From NCBI GenBank assembly GCA_023213395.1, contig CM041465.1, positions 77,073,741 to 77,137,740 on the forward strand: a stretch of 64,000 nucleotides of DNA, given 5' to 3'. Position 1 is the first letter of the stretch. The number at the start of each line of letters is the position of its first letter. The DNA is from Cycas panzhihuaensis (Eukaryota > Cycadophyta). Below, piece by piece: positions 52,920 through 64,000 of this stretch. Both the position numbers and the translations under genes were made by a program. The notes beneath the pieces were generated by a model. The model saw nothing but the letters and a program-made list of their open reading frames with translations, was not told the DNA's origin and ran no database searches.

Positions 52920-54227
52920 ATTATTATATTAGGCCTCTTGAAGGTTGTTGAAAGCTCAATGTATTTTGTATTTAATAAAAAAGAGGAAGCATTAACATGG
53001 AGCCTTAGAAAAGTCTAAAGGAGGAAGGATTACTACATACTGCAACTTCAAGGAATCATAGTATGGAGTTTAATATTGAGGCCTTGAACTAAAAATCTAT
53101 TTGCCAATACACAATGAGTAGCTTTACGCACTATATCATTCATGTCGAATGTATGTTCCCATGATATCTATTGTTATTGTATTTGAAGGAAGTCATAGGA
53201 AAAAATAGTTTTTTTTTCCCATTTCCTAGAAAGCATGTCATAGGAATGCACTATATTCATGATAACTGCTAGTTGATAATGTTTGCTAAGTACCTTTATG
53301 TTTACAAAAGTATTTTTAATGCATCATCGATGAGGTTCAAAAAGATGAAAGGCACCTCTTCTATGTTATCTGTTGATACATATTGAGAGGACCTAGAATG
53401 CCCAATGAAGTCATGGCCCTTATGGATAGTAGTTGTCACTCTAACCATTAAGTCAATACTTTGGGTCTTAGAATTTGTGCTCTCACTTTAATGGTTTTTC
53501 TAAGGGTTTTAACTTCTTCCCATGCGATTATAAGATAGACAAACTAGCTATGTACTTGGAGAATTTACTTGGGATGAAAAGGCTGAGGTTAATAGAAGAG
53601 CCATGCTCATGAAGCCTACAACCCTACACATAATGTTACGGCTAGGGTAAGGCATATAAATCTATAATAAAGATAATATTAGCAACTTCAGACATAGTCA
53701 TGAAGTTGCCTATATAACATGTTTCAACCTCTAGAAGCCTTGTAACATTGTCGTTTGTTACATAAAGAAGTTATTGCCTCTTGAAGATCTACACAACTAA
53801 TAGAAATGGTAGATAAATCCTATCTTTGGGTTTAAATATTTTATTTTTCGATGAATATTGTTTTAATATGAAAAGATAAATATTTTTAAATCTTAGTAGA
53901 TGTGAAAGTATTATCTAAAGTGGTTAATCATTTTTACAAATGTAAAAATATTTAAATTTAGTTAATTTTTATTTAGAGTTTGCAACCCCTTAATCCATTA
54001 GCTCCTAGTCATGTTGAACCACTCATACGACTACTTGTTAGTCAATGAAAGGGACTAAGTCCTCAATTTTTATTTTTTCTAAAGCACTCATCACTGTTTT
54101 ACTCATAACTTAAGCATACAAACTCCATTTTCAGTTCTGTTAGCTCTGTTAGGTTTGTAACTGAGAGATCTTTATTTTGGTAGGTTACTTGATAGCATTT
54201 GGAGGTTATTTGATATAGATATTTTAA

Positions 54228-54332
<105 letters not shown>

Positions 54333-55123
54333 ATTTTGTTCAATAATTTTAAGCACATATATGTATTTTTCAAGGTTCCATGTCATTTTTTGTATATTTT
54401 ATTGACATAATATACCCTAAATAAGGGGGTAACATGTATAATTTATCATAAAAGTTTATTTTAGGCTCTAAAAAATCTATATTTATTAAAAATCATTAAG
54501 ATTTATTATTTGAAAGAGTTGTTTATATTGTATTTGAGTCACATCTACTTTTCAATCATGTATTAACATCTATTAGTAAGTGTTTTAGTCTATAGAGGCC
54601 ATTGTAAGCCTATAAAGTAATGTTGTAAGCCAATAGAGGAATGATGAAACCTATAAAGGCAGGTTGTAAGCCCATAATGGTATGATTTTAGGCCATAGAC
54701 ATATAATTGTAGCCCATAGAGGTAATTTGATACCATAGTGCCATTGTAAGGCCTTAGAGCCATGTGTTTTTAGCCATTGTAGTCAAAGAAGCTGCTTATA
54801 TTATCCCATATAGGTAAAAGGTAGGATCATTTTTTAACTACTCTTACATCTTTCTTTATTAGCTTACCTATTCGGCCACGTAGGACAACACGTTTCCAGG
54901 GTGGAGCTAACTTAGCATTAATTATACCTTGTATATAAAGGAACATCTTAGTTAACTAGTGGTCATAATGGTTGGTTATCCATGTGGTTTAATGGATAGA
55001 ATTCTCTTTATATAGATTTCAACAATAAACTATACCATTTTAATAGCTTATGTTCTAGAATTCATTTAAAGACACGAATTTGTATCATTTGATGTGACAT
55101 TTTGTTTTATATAATTATCTATT

Positions 55124-55445
55124 ACAAGGGGGAATATTGGGTGCTATACCTAATTATATAATTATCTTCATTCAAACTCTCTTTAGATTTTTTTTGTATT
55201 TTATATTTGAGGTCTTCTTAAGTTGTGTGCCATACAGAAATATGTGTCAGGCCACAATAAGTTGACCAATAAGGGTTATCACATAAGTGGTGAGTTGTAC
55301 TATAAGTATGTACATCATCCTTATTTCTAATTTGATAATTAACCATATCTCTATGTTATTGTGTTAACATGTGTATGCTTTATCTTTTTGTGCTTATTAT
55401 TTATCATTCACTCATAATTTTCATCTATTATTTTTTCATAGCAGA
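55124..55445 (+). repeat. Polypurine tract and 3' LTR of element F
   Basis: The purine tract acaagggggaa (55124-55134) precedes an LTR whose TG start has become TA (tattgggtgc). Its last bases do not match the 5' LTR, so the end near 55445 is approximate and may be truncated. Confidence 0.78.
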
Positions 55446-55619
55446 ACTATATAATGTATTATAGAATATCACTTGTAAAACTATAACAATAGAAAATAGA
55501 CAGAAATAAGGGAGAGGGTTATGTAGTTTTTTACTATTAAAAATTAAAAAATCTTAATTTTTTCAACTCCTTTCTTATAACTACATCTTCTCAATCCATT
55601 AAACTTGATCATGAATGTG

Positions 55620-56015
55620 GCTTTGATACCATTTAAGATAAATTTATCCTAATATTCTCTTCAATTACATATATAAGGAGCTCAAAGGGCATAATAGAAA
55701 TAATCATGATCTCACTTTATTAATATTAAGCACCAAAAGATTATAGAAAAGATCACACAAAGAACATAAAAAAATTATACAATAGTATTTTCTTATAAAA
55801 GTTTATAAGATATAATGGTCCTTACATTTACATTAGGCTTTAAATAGGAAACTAAGGCCTCTTTTACTAAATTCTTATTAGTAGAGAAAATAACCTCCAA
55901 TTCTATTGGTGCACATGCTAATACATGCATAAGAGTTAAGAGCTACCACTAACCTTTAATCACTTGGTTACATGCTAACGATCAAGTTCTGGCAATGGTA
56001 GAGGGTCATGTAACA
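55620..56015 (-). repeat. Primer site and 5' LTR of element H
   Basis: The minus strand reads TGGTATCAAAGC at 55620-55631, one base from the iMet site. The LTR 55632-56015 aligns with the left copy. Confidence 0.78.
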
Positions 56016-57987
56016 ATCATGGAGGTTAAACTTTAATTTTCTTCACATTTGTTATTACATAAGGATTTGATAAATCAATTGGTGTATAGTCTAAAAGCTC
56101 TTAAGGACAAAGGAAATTTTATAATACCAATCTCCAATTAATTTGTGATATGAAGTTTTAAACTCTTAAAGGGAGGAATTTGTAATTATTTAAATATTCA
56201 TGAAGTTGAGAAATTTTTACTAATAAATTAATGATTTTGTTATTATTAAAGTGATTATTAATATGAATGAATTACATTTATATTATTTTCATGCCCTTTA
56301 TATAAATTAAATTTCTTATAATAGAATAAGATTTTTATGTAATATCTTTCACCTAATAATGTAACATGACATTATTTAGAGGTAGTTAATATCGATGAAA
56401 GACAAATTAAAGTGTTGAGAGTATCTAATTAAAGACTAGTTATGGAAGTTCAATGAGGAGATTTTTAGAATACAATTCTTTTAAAAACTTATATTCTCCT
56501 TTAAGGATACAATTAATCTTTAAAGTTTCTCTTTTAAGTCTAAGCATAGTGATTGTATCAACTAGCTTAATTAGCCTTCCTATAGTTTGTAAGACTTATG
56601 CTCTTATGAGGTAGATTAAATATTTTCAATACCCTTCCTACATGCTTTGATTTTCCTCAAGCATATATGTTGTGGTTAGTAAGACACTTATTTTTCATTA
56701 TATAAGGGTCTCTTCCATGCTTTAAAACCATATTTCTAAAATTTATTGCATAGGGAATTACAAATGCTTCTTCCTTTTTATAAAACTAATAGACACACCT
56801 CCTACATCTCATATCTATTATTAAGAAAGAGCAAATCATGAACTAAGTGTTTTATGCTTTGTCCTTTGGTTACAAGTATTAACTATTATTATTAAGTCAT
56901 GGTTACTCCTATTAGGTGTTACAAGTCATAGCCACCATGTCCATAATTTGTGCCATTACCCATTGGTTATAAGTAATAACCACTTAAAGCACTATCCCTT
57001 CCAATATTTGATCTCAAGCAAGCACAATTCCTTCTTCAATATAATTTATACAAATATCCCTAAAAACACTCAAATCCATATAGCTTCACATAAATGTGTA
57101 AATGTAATTAATAATTAATTGAAGATTATAAAAGGATTATTAAAGTAATCTCACCTACATTTGAATACATACAATATATTTTTAGGTAGATCAAAATACT
57201 AGGTGTAAAATTAGATTAAGAGTGACGAGTGAGGAATAGATAGAGATAGTAAGTGGTGCATTATATAATATCATTCAATAAGAATATCAAAGATGAGAGA
57301 AACACTAATAAGTTAATATTCGAAAGTGATTAGGGGGCCTAACTGTCCATCTATAGTTTATAGTTAATATGACTATATAATGTCTATGGATTAAGCTCAT
57401 TATCCTTAGTTGAGAAATCCCCCCTATTAAACATTATACCAAAATCCATTGGGTGGTAACTTAAGGAGGGTGATTAGTTAGAGTCAATAGGAATTTCTTC
57501 CTATTCTAATTAAGATACACTAGTAGTATACCCATCTGCCCACATATTAATGCCTATAATTTCATCTAATACTTTAAGGCTTACCGGTAGGTTAATGTTC
57601 ATCACCTAATGTTTACATTAGGAGTGTGAATGTCACCATAGCTATTATGGTAAGTTTTATTTTTATGCATTATTTATTTTTTTATATTATTTTGAATTAA
57701 TGTTAAGGCAGGCTCCCACTTGCCTCCCGAATATAAATTTTGGGTCTCAAAATCTTGGTGTTTTATGAACACCACCTACAATTAATAGAAATGATATCAT
57801 CTTTACAATATAGATTGAAATAATTGTGAATATTGTTAAAACTTTCTAATATCTCCTTCATTACTTCACACCTTTATATGTTAATATTATACAAAAGGAT
57901 CCTTTTATGTAATTAAATCATATTGGATAGTGAGGTCAAGTGCACCTCTTATACATTTAAGTTAGCCTATCCCAATGCATTGTAATT
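56016..57987. other. AT-rich spacer, no gene seen
   Basis: Nothing recognisable in either strand. Short frames only. Confidence 0.5.
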
Positions 57988-58196
57988 GTGTCACACCTTT
58001 GTACTTCACATTGGATTTTGATTAATGTGGAAGCTATGCCCGAGAGAGAGCTTACAGTGTGGTGAATTCACCTATATAGTTGCAAGCTTATTTGTCTTAA
58101 ATATTTGCTTGATTTGATGATTATTTATTAATATTTTGATCAATATACTCAATTCAGGGTACACATATTTAGATCTTGTTGTTCTCACATGGTATC
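57988..58196 (+). mobile_element. Element E: 5' LTR and split primer site of a plus-strand copia-type element
   Basis: Sequence ending ttgttctcaca at 58189 is followed by tggtatc (58190-58196), the first 7 bases of the iMet primer site. The rest, agagc, appears after element D at 62162-62166. A TATA box (acctatatagtt) lies near 58071. The LTR start at tgtgtcacac (57988) is a guess. The interior of E should continue from 62167, but no coding similarity was seen there. Confidence 0.6.
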
Positions 58197-58395
58197 TATT
58201 GGAAATCAACCTGCACCATAGGATCGAACTATACCTTTAAGATTACTCCATTGTATTAAAAGAATATCATTACAACAATGTTACAATAGGATACACAATA
58301 TTATGTATTTATAATACAAGTCATAATGGAAGAGTAGGACCCACTTGCATGTGGGATAAATCAAATGTACATTAATATTCTAACACTCCCCCTTA
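58197..58395 (-). repeat. 3' LTR and polypurine tract of element D
   Basis: LTR 58197-58385; the minus strand starts TGTTAGAATATTAATG. Its terminal CA is mutated (plus strand tattgg for tgttgg). The purine tract is taagggggag on the minus strand. Confidence 0.88.
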
Positions 58396-58663
58396 ATGTA
58401 CATTTGGGTCATTTGTATTTACAACACTTTGTCCTTAGAAATCTCTTGAGAATGATGTCTTCAACCTGATCCTTATCTTTAATCTTGTAGTGATGTCTTT
58501 ACTGCAGAATGATGTCTTCAATTCTGTATTGATGACATTGATGTAGCTTCTCTAGTAAGTATAAACCCTATTTCTTTATTGCAGCTGGTCTAGTCTGATG
58601 AAGATCCTGTAAGTAGCCATCTTTAATCACAACTTGCCTATCATCATTATCCTGTATAAACTC

Positions 58664-59404
58664 TTAACCACCGTGTACAACAATGAATTCTTTAATCTTA
58701 AGAGTGGAGTCTTGATCAACTTGCATACTCTTTGAACTTGAATCAATGCTTAAATAAGGAACATCATCAATATAAGACTCATCCTTTATAGGATCATTAG
58801 ATTCAATTTCTCTTGAAATCAATTCACCACTTTCAATGTCTTCATCTGTAATCTTATCAATACATTCAACCAACATTTCTTTACATTCAGTAGAAGTTCC
58901 ATTAGTACTCATACATTCTTCATCCTGGCATGTCGTTTCATTAGTGTTGATGATATTTTCTTCATTCGTTGTACCTATATCATAACTAGCCTTAATTATA
59001 TTTTCAATCATCTGATGTGTCTCTTCAGGAGTTTGTTCAAATACTTCCCTTAGAAAATCCCAAGCTTCTTTAGCATTACTTACATGTAGAATCATAGGAA
59101 TGACAAAATAGAATTTGGAAGGAAGATTAACGTCATTGAATACAGCATGAATCATAATGAATGCTTTTCTATCTTTCTTCTCAAGCATTTCCTTTTCTTC
59201 TTCATCCTTAGAGATATCATATTCATCAGTAATAGTCTTCCATAAACCTATAGCTATGAATAAACATCTCATTTTAATTATCCAAAAGAAGTAGTCTTCA
59301 CCATTACACTTAGGTACTGGAAGAAATGAATCCCTTAGGTAGTGTTCATTTGTTTTGGGAACATACATAACCACATTGTTATGCTCTATGACTGTAAATG
59401 CCAT
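58664..59404 (-). CDS. Gag-like protein of element D (UBN2/copia-type capsid), intact 246-codon ORF
   Basis: The ORF starts MAFTVIEHNNVVMYVPK. Residues about 30-130 have the copia Gag pattern: CNGEDYFFWIIKMRCLFIAI followed by GLWKTI, DRKAFIMIHAVFNDV, SNAKEAWDFLREVFEQTPEE (compare F-GENY-FW---M---F---LW, and AKEAWDTL---F). The C-terminal half (residues about 150-246) is acidic, Asp/Glu/Ser/Thr-rich, and lacks a zinc knuckle. It is the only long non-repetitive intact retroelement ORF here. The ORF lies at the 3' end of D, with only about 270 bp before the purine tract and no pol frame after the stop. Being intact despite 7-8% LTR divergence could be chance or selection. Confidence 0.75.
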   Translation of the reverse strand: MAFTVIEHNNVVMYVPKTNEHYLRDSFLPVPKCNGEDYFFWIIKMRCLFIAIGLWKTITDEYDISKDEEEKEMLEKKDRKAFIMIHAVFNDVNLPSKFYFVIPMILHVSNAKEAWDFLREVFEQTPEETHQMIENIIKASYDIGTTNEENIINTNETTCQDEECMSTNGTSTECKEMLVECIDKITDEDIESGELISREIESNDPIKDESYIDDVPYLSIDSSSKSMQVDQDSTLKIKEFIVVHGG

Positions 59405-61923
59405 TTTCTAACACCACAACCTTTTTCAATCAATAAATTCACTCATCAGTCTCAACAAACTTTCTCATGTATCATATCTCTCGCATCACATGCACACACA
59501 CTTCACTTAATTGCTCAACACAACTCATGCCACTACACTTGCACTTCAGGTAACTTCAACAAAAAACTCATCCTTCTTTACATTTAGTCAATTGACAAAG
59601 CAACTCTAATCTCATCCTTAACATGCCCAACAAAGTGTCCAAACTTGTCAAAGATTCACAATTACCTTATTTGACCACACATCCTTTATCATTTACTATA
59701 ACATTGCCATATCACCAACAATGGATCACAAGCATACAGTCATCCTATATCTCATGTAAATCACCATGCTAATGTCAAATGTCACCATTGAATAACCGAG
59801 ACATTCCATGCTTTAAATAATTGCCCATAACATGCCCTTCTCTTTCCCTATCTTGCCCATTTCATGCCCTCAATTTCCCAATTAATTTGCCATATAACTC
59901 ACATGTAATAAGAACCTCACTACCTTAAACTTTATCTCATGTCACTCATCTTGCCACCAATACTTGCTTATATACAAAGAGTATTTAATTGCCTCAAAGT
60001 CACCAAACATTTACCTTGCCCAACATACCTTTTGTACAAAACTATCCAAGTGAAAGTTTTCTACCATGACAGGTAAAGAAGCATCACTTACAAAATAGTA
60101 CAAGAAGCCTCATTGTGTTTGCCCAATTGGGTTACTAGCTACTATCGATATCTGCAAAGGCACTAAACTCAATGAACCAGTAACAAAGTTTGCATAATCC
60201 ATGTATTTTCAGATTAGGTTATTCTCATATGCACTATGACTCATGATTTAATTTGAAACCCTCCTCTGTCACCTTTCTAGTACAAACATTTCAATCAAGA
60301 CTACAGTCATCCATTTGCTATCTATTCGGGTGTGCGAACTACGACAAGCTTAAGCTTACCAAAGCTTTTCTTTTCTTTTTCCTGTTTGTAAGAGAGGGGA
60401 TACTTGTGATATGTACATATCTTCAGTTCTGTTGGGCTAAGGTAGTGCAGTTCTAGTTGTAGTTAAGAGGATGAAGAGGAGGAATTATCTCTTATGCCTT
60501 TGCACTGATGGTGACCATTGCAAGAGCATTTACTACATTTCATGGTACCTACCAAATCGCCACAATCCTCAAGACAGTAGGGACAGTATAAATCTCTGAA
60601 ACATAACATAACACAGGAGTTGCACAAGCACTGATACTTGCCCTATAACTCCACATGATGTAACCAACATTTCTCCCTTGTTCATCTTATGCACCTGCCC
60701 TTCCCCATTTACCTAATCTCTGATATATGATGCCCTAGACTTAATATTCCATCCAAAATATCAACTATTGCAATTTCATTTCACTAGATATTGAGACTCA
60801 ATAAATCAAATCGGATGACCAGAAAGCTCTACAACTTACAACCACCACTTGCAACCCTTACCATCTCATTACTTGCTATCTGAGTGATGTGACCCTTAAC
60901 TGCCATATATCAATCATGATTTTAACTTTTATTTTAAAAACATGATGCTAATTTCTTGTGGTGAAAAAAGGTTCCCTCCTACGCAACAACTACTCACTAA
61001 ATGCCCTAATCTTAGAATCCCCCAACTAGTTGGATTAAGTTATATTAAATTAAAAATCAACTACAGTGCTACATAACAAGTCACAAAAATCCATACCAAC
61101 ATAAGTAGCCATATCAACCTATTCTAAATTCGGCAGGGAAAAACAAAACAGGAATGATAATACATACAGAGGTGATGACGAGGGCGAGACAATGGTTCCG
61201 TTAATACAGTTAGGCGACTTAATACAAATCAAATATAATAAATATTATTGATATTACGAGCTACAAATGATGTAAAACAACAGTGGGCAACATTAATTAT
61301 GAGCAGGTGCAGATATAATATATAAAATATCAATGGATGAAAAATAAATAAATAAATAAATAAAATGATGAATAATATATATCATGGACGCAGGTCATAT
61401 TCACGTGGTTACTCATGTACCATGGCAAACTCACGAGCGGTAATAATATTTATTATTTTGATTTACACACAGATAAATATAATAGGCAATAATCATAGTG
61501 GACAAATGATATCTATGCATGATATTCAAAGGAAAAAAAATCTGTGGCTAAATGTATACACACAGTCCATAACAGAGGGCTGTTGTAAATATTAAACGGC
61601 GGGTAATCAAGAATATTAACAACTAAAGAAAATATATTAACTGGTCAATATTATCACAAAGAGTACTCATCAGATGGGTAGTTGGAAAATATATCACATG
61701 TGGCTATGGTATAAATATACATCATGCAAGCTAAATAATATATTCAATCAAACCTTAAACTTAAATGGGTGATTAAATATACTTTAATAAGACTATACCT
61801 TTATTATCATTTCATGGCTTCGTAATGGACTCACAGGGATTCTGCACTCTATAGCTTCTCTTCATAAATGGGCACCCTCAACCAGAATTAGGTTTTCATC
61901 AACTAACACCTCACATAACCTTC
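59405..61923 (-). other. Leader of element D outside the PHD-like exon
   Basis: 2.5 kb between primer site and gag-like ORF. Apart from the Cys/His exon I see no coding similarity. An (AATA)n run lies at 61341-61362. Confidence 0.5.
60463..60595 (-). pseudogene. PHD-finger-like exon in the leader of element D
   Basis: The minus strand reads DLYCPYCLEDCGDLVGTMKC, SKCSCNGHHQCKGIRDN, six Ser, then TAA at 60465. The ligand spacing C-x2-C-x12-C-x2-C-x4-H-x2-C fits the first half of a PHD zinc finger. The second half is absent. The upstream bases, ttatgtttcag ending at 60596, look like a 3' splice acceptor, suggesting a host gene's exon and some intron. The frame also reads through that acceptor into QCLCNSCVMLCFR, adding more Cys. 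It is in the sense direction of D. Confidence 0.4.
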
Positions 61924-62156
61924 GCTCTGATACCATGTTGGAAATCAACCTGCACAAACAATCTTCACAAACAAAACAGAACACCTCTATAGGATCGAAC
62001 GGTACCCTTAAGGTACCTCCATTGTATTAACAAAATATCATTATAACAACGTTATAATAGGATACACAATATTGTATATTTATAATACAAGTCATAATGG
62101 AAGAGTAGGACCCACTTGCATGTGGGATAAATCAAATGTACATTAATATTCTAAGA
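61924..62156 (-). repeat. Primer site and 5' LTR of element D
   Basis: Primer site gctctgatacca (plus strand, 61924-61935), perfect iMet complement. LTR 61936-62156, 221 bp, starts tgttggaaatcaacctgcac on the plus strand. Confidence 0.9.
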
Positions 62157-62161
62157 GTATT

Positions 62162-63320
62162 AGAGCTAGAACATGCTAGATTTTAGTGATTTTAAACTTA
62201 TTTTACTCTATTTTCTTCATTTTTTGTGGCAAATCTAAGGTTTTTTATAGTGCCAGATCTCATACATAGCTAGTTACAAGAGATTTCAGCCTCCCATAGT
62301 AGATTTTGAAGCTCATTTACATCTATTTGGGGTTTTACTTAGTTTTGTTGAAGAAAATGTCTGAAAAATCACATTTTTTGCTTGTTGCAACCATATTATT
62401 GATGATTTTTACTTACTAGAGAAGTAGGGTTTATAACAGCCCCACACCTATTTTTAATGCCTGATAGAGGAGTTTTCTAGAGTTTTTTTGTTGTTTTTGG
62501 CTCTATTCTTCATTGTATAGTCTATTGAGAACCCTAGACTTCCATTAGGTTTGTTATACTCAATACAAGCCTCTTTTTCAAAATTTCCAATTCTACTGGG
62601 CACCTATCATCATTACATCCCTTTCTCTAAAATTTTATCTTATTTCAAGTCTATTTGATCCCCCGTTAGGGTTTCACACTCCTGCTTTGGTTTGTCGTAT
62701 TTGCGCGTAGGTCACATAAACCTCAAAAAAGATACTTGTGCTATTTCTGTGATATCTCTGTGATCATATATCCAATTTACAAACTGTCTAAAGTGTTAGA
62801 AAGCTGATTCAGATTCTATAGTTTAGAATTATATTTGAATAGATTTAGAGTTGATTTAAAGAAGATATCAACTGCTTAAATTGACATTTATATTCACACT
62901 ATTTGAGCTTTATTTTTTAAAATTTAAAGGCATTTTTTAGTTTTCTTGAGATTCTTTTACTAGATTAGGTTATGTCTTATCATTTTTAGTTATTTATTTT
63001 TTATTTTTAAGGCTAATTAAGTGCATGGTAATGTCTCATATGTAGGTGTCACTCTTGGAAGGTTGATAAAGTTAACTCTCAAAGCTTGGCCCATCAAGAG
63101 TATTCTAAACCTACCATTGTCATTTCAATTTGCTTTATTTCCTTTTCATTTAATTTATTGCTTAAAAAAAAACCTCATATATATATGAAACTCACTTAAA
63201 AAAAAAATTCACATTAAAAAAGATAACTCTTGCATTGAACCCCTATTTCTAGCCTTGCAAGGGGAACAATTAGGACCCCTGAAGTTACCACCACGTACAT
63301 GCCCTTAACTTCCTCATATT
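62162..63320 (+). other. Probable interior of element E, non-coding
   Basis: Begins with agagc, the remainder of E's primer site, then AT-rich sequence without recognisable gag or pol. E's right end was not identified. Confidence 0.4.
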
Positions 63321-63719
63321 TGTTAGATATATTGAACACTTTACAAGTGTTACATGGGTATAGGCATTACTTTGGGTGTCTTATGGGGGTCTTTATTGGC
63401 CCATGATTTATGCACATTGTATTGAAAAACACAAGGCAGTATCTTGTAATGTTATGTCTATATATTCTTATGTAATGACACATGTAACATAAAATGATAA
63501 TTTTCATGGATGAGTCGAGGAGAAGAGTTGGAGTTTATTTATCTTTGTAATTCTTTAACTGTTGCTCATATTAATAAAAGGTCTATGCTTAGACCTAAAT
63601 CTCTTATTGTTCTTTATTGAGTACTTGACCTGTTTATGTTATTTTGTTCTTTGCATGGTTTAAAGTTTTGTTATCACATTGTTTCTCGATTATATTTTCT
63701 CTTCATTTGGTATTAGAGC
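63321..63719 (+). repeat. 5' LTR and primer site of element I
   Basis: The likely LTR is 63321 (tgttagatatatt) to 63705 (ttctcttca), with TATA-like ctatatatt near 63460 and an aataaa signal near 63572. The primer site tggtattagagc is at 63708-63719. The left limit is inferred from the TG terminus. Confidence 0.65.
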
Positions 63720-63791
63720 TAAGGGTTTTAATTCTGTGGGAAATCATTTTGTAAGTAAGAGTCTTATATAGTGAACTTGAGTGCGAAGATC

Positions 63792-64000
63792 ATGGCAAGC
63801 ACTACAAAGATAGAGATTGAAAAGTTTAATGTCCAGAACTTTAAGCTGTAAAAGCTAAAGATGGAAGATATCTACATTGAGAAGGATCAATGGATCGCTT
63901 TAGTAGGAACAAAGCTTGCAACTATGGGTTACAAAAACTGGAAGAAGCTTGATCGGAAGGTAATTAGTTCGATAGGCTTATGCCTTTTAGACATGGTGTT
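63792..64000 (+). pseudogene. Element I: copia gag N-terminus, cut by the window edge
   Basis: The frame from ATG 63792 reads MASTTKIEIEKFNVQNFKL, then a TAA at an expected Trp codon, KLKMEDIYIEKDQWIALVGT and YKNWKKLDRKVISSIGLCLL. This is the standard copia Gag opening (KFNGQNFELWKLKMEDLL, W--LDRKA-S-I-LCL). The gene runs off the window. One stop shows that this copy is damaged. Confidence 0.8.

Larger units (their letters stand above)
58197..62156 (-). mobile_element. Element D: gag-only LTR element with a PHD-like exon, inserted in the primer site of E
   Basis: LTRs 58197-58385 and 61936-62156 align over their length except for a 33-bp gap. A perfect primer site (61924-61935) and a purine tract (58386-58395) are on the minus strand. 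The flanks gtatc (58192-58196) and gtatt (62157-62161) are a target duplication with one transition. Inside are an intact 246-codon gag-like ORF next to the 3' end and a 2.5-kb leader with a Cys/His-rich exon. No protease, integrase or RT is recognisable, so D is non-autonomous. LTRs differ by about 14 of 187 positions. Confidence 0.9.

Overview
The window looks like repeat-dense nuclear DNA of a large-genome seed plant. The evidence is plant-type Ty1/copia and Ty3/gypsy LTR retrotransposons primed by initiator-Met tRNA (primer site TGGTATCAGAGC and decayed forms), a plant LINE, fragments of plant genes, and one plant-style split gene with GT-AG introns. Old nested elements, AT-rich spacers and kilobase TA arrays would suit a gymnosperm, but this is inference and no taxon-specific marker was seen.

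Layout. 1-948: 5' end of a minus-strand copia element (J). 3055-8114: decayed plus-strand copia element (A) with gag, protease, integrase, RT and RNase H relics and a 3' LTR. 9970-16284: complete minus-strand copia element (B) with 5-bp TAACG target duplications. 16285-24130: spacers, microsatellites, a Ty3/gypsy integrase scrap, an LTR relic (L) and a copia gag-RT fusion relic (K). 24667-25929: the only clear host gene, the first two exons of a minus-strand TauE/SafE-type membrane transporter, with a likely promoter to about 26240. 28344-29941: complete 1.6-kb non-coding minus-strand LTR element (C, target duplication TTAAG). 31081-43551: two arrays of (TA)n and related repeats (about 3.9 and 3.2 kb) on either side of a LINE RT relic that is split by a 3.65-kb LTR element (G, target duplication GAAAG). 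46572-56015: decayed minus-strand Ty3/gypsy element (H) containing a relative of G (F). 57988-63320: copia LTR (E) whose primer binding site was split by a minus-strand gag-only element (D). 63321-64000: start of a further plus-strand copia element (I).

The most interesting system is the F/G family: short LTR elements with conserved ends, no recognised gag or pol, and an exchangeable middle. In G the middle carries, all in the sense direction, a clear 3-ketoacyl-CoA synthase C-terminal fragment and likely pieces of a fibrillin/PAP gene and a threonine aldolase gene. This resembles gene transduction as known for the maize element Bs1. Element D, with a gag-like ORF and no pol, also contains a PHD-finger-like exon in its sense direction.

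Almost everything apart from the TauE/SafE exons and the D gag-like ORF is broken. The stop codons in A, B and the LINE are mostly what C-to-T decay of CAG, CAA, CGA and TGG codons would give, as expected of long-methylated transposons. LTR divergences counted by hand are about 3% (G), 7-8% (D), 8% (B) and 10% (C), so G is the youngest datable insertion.
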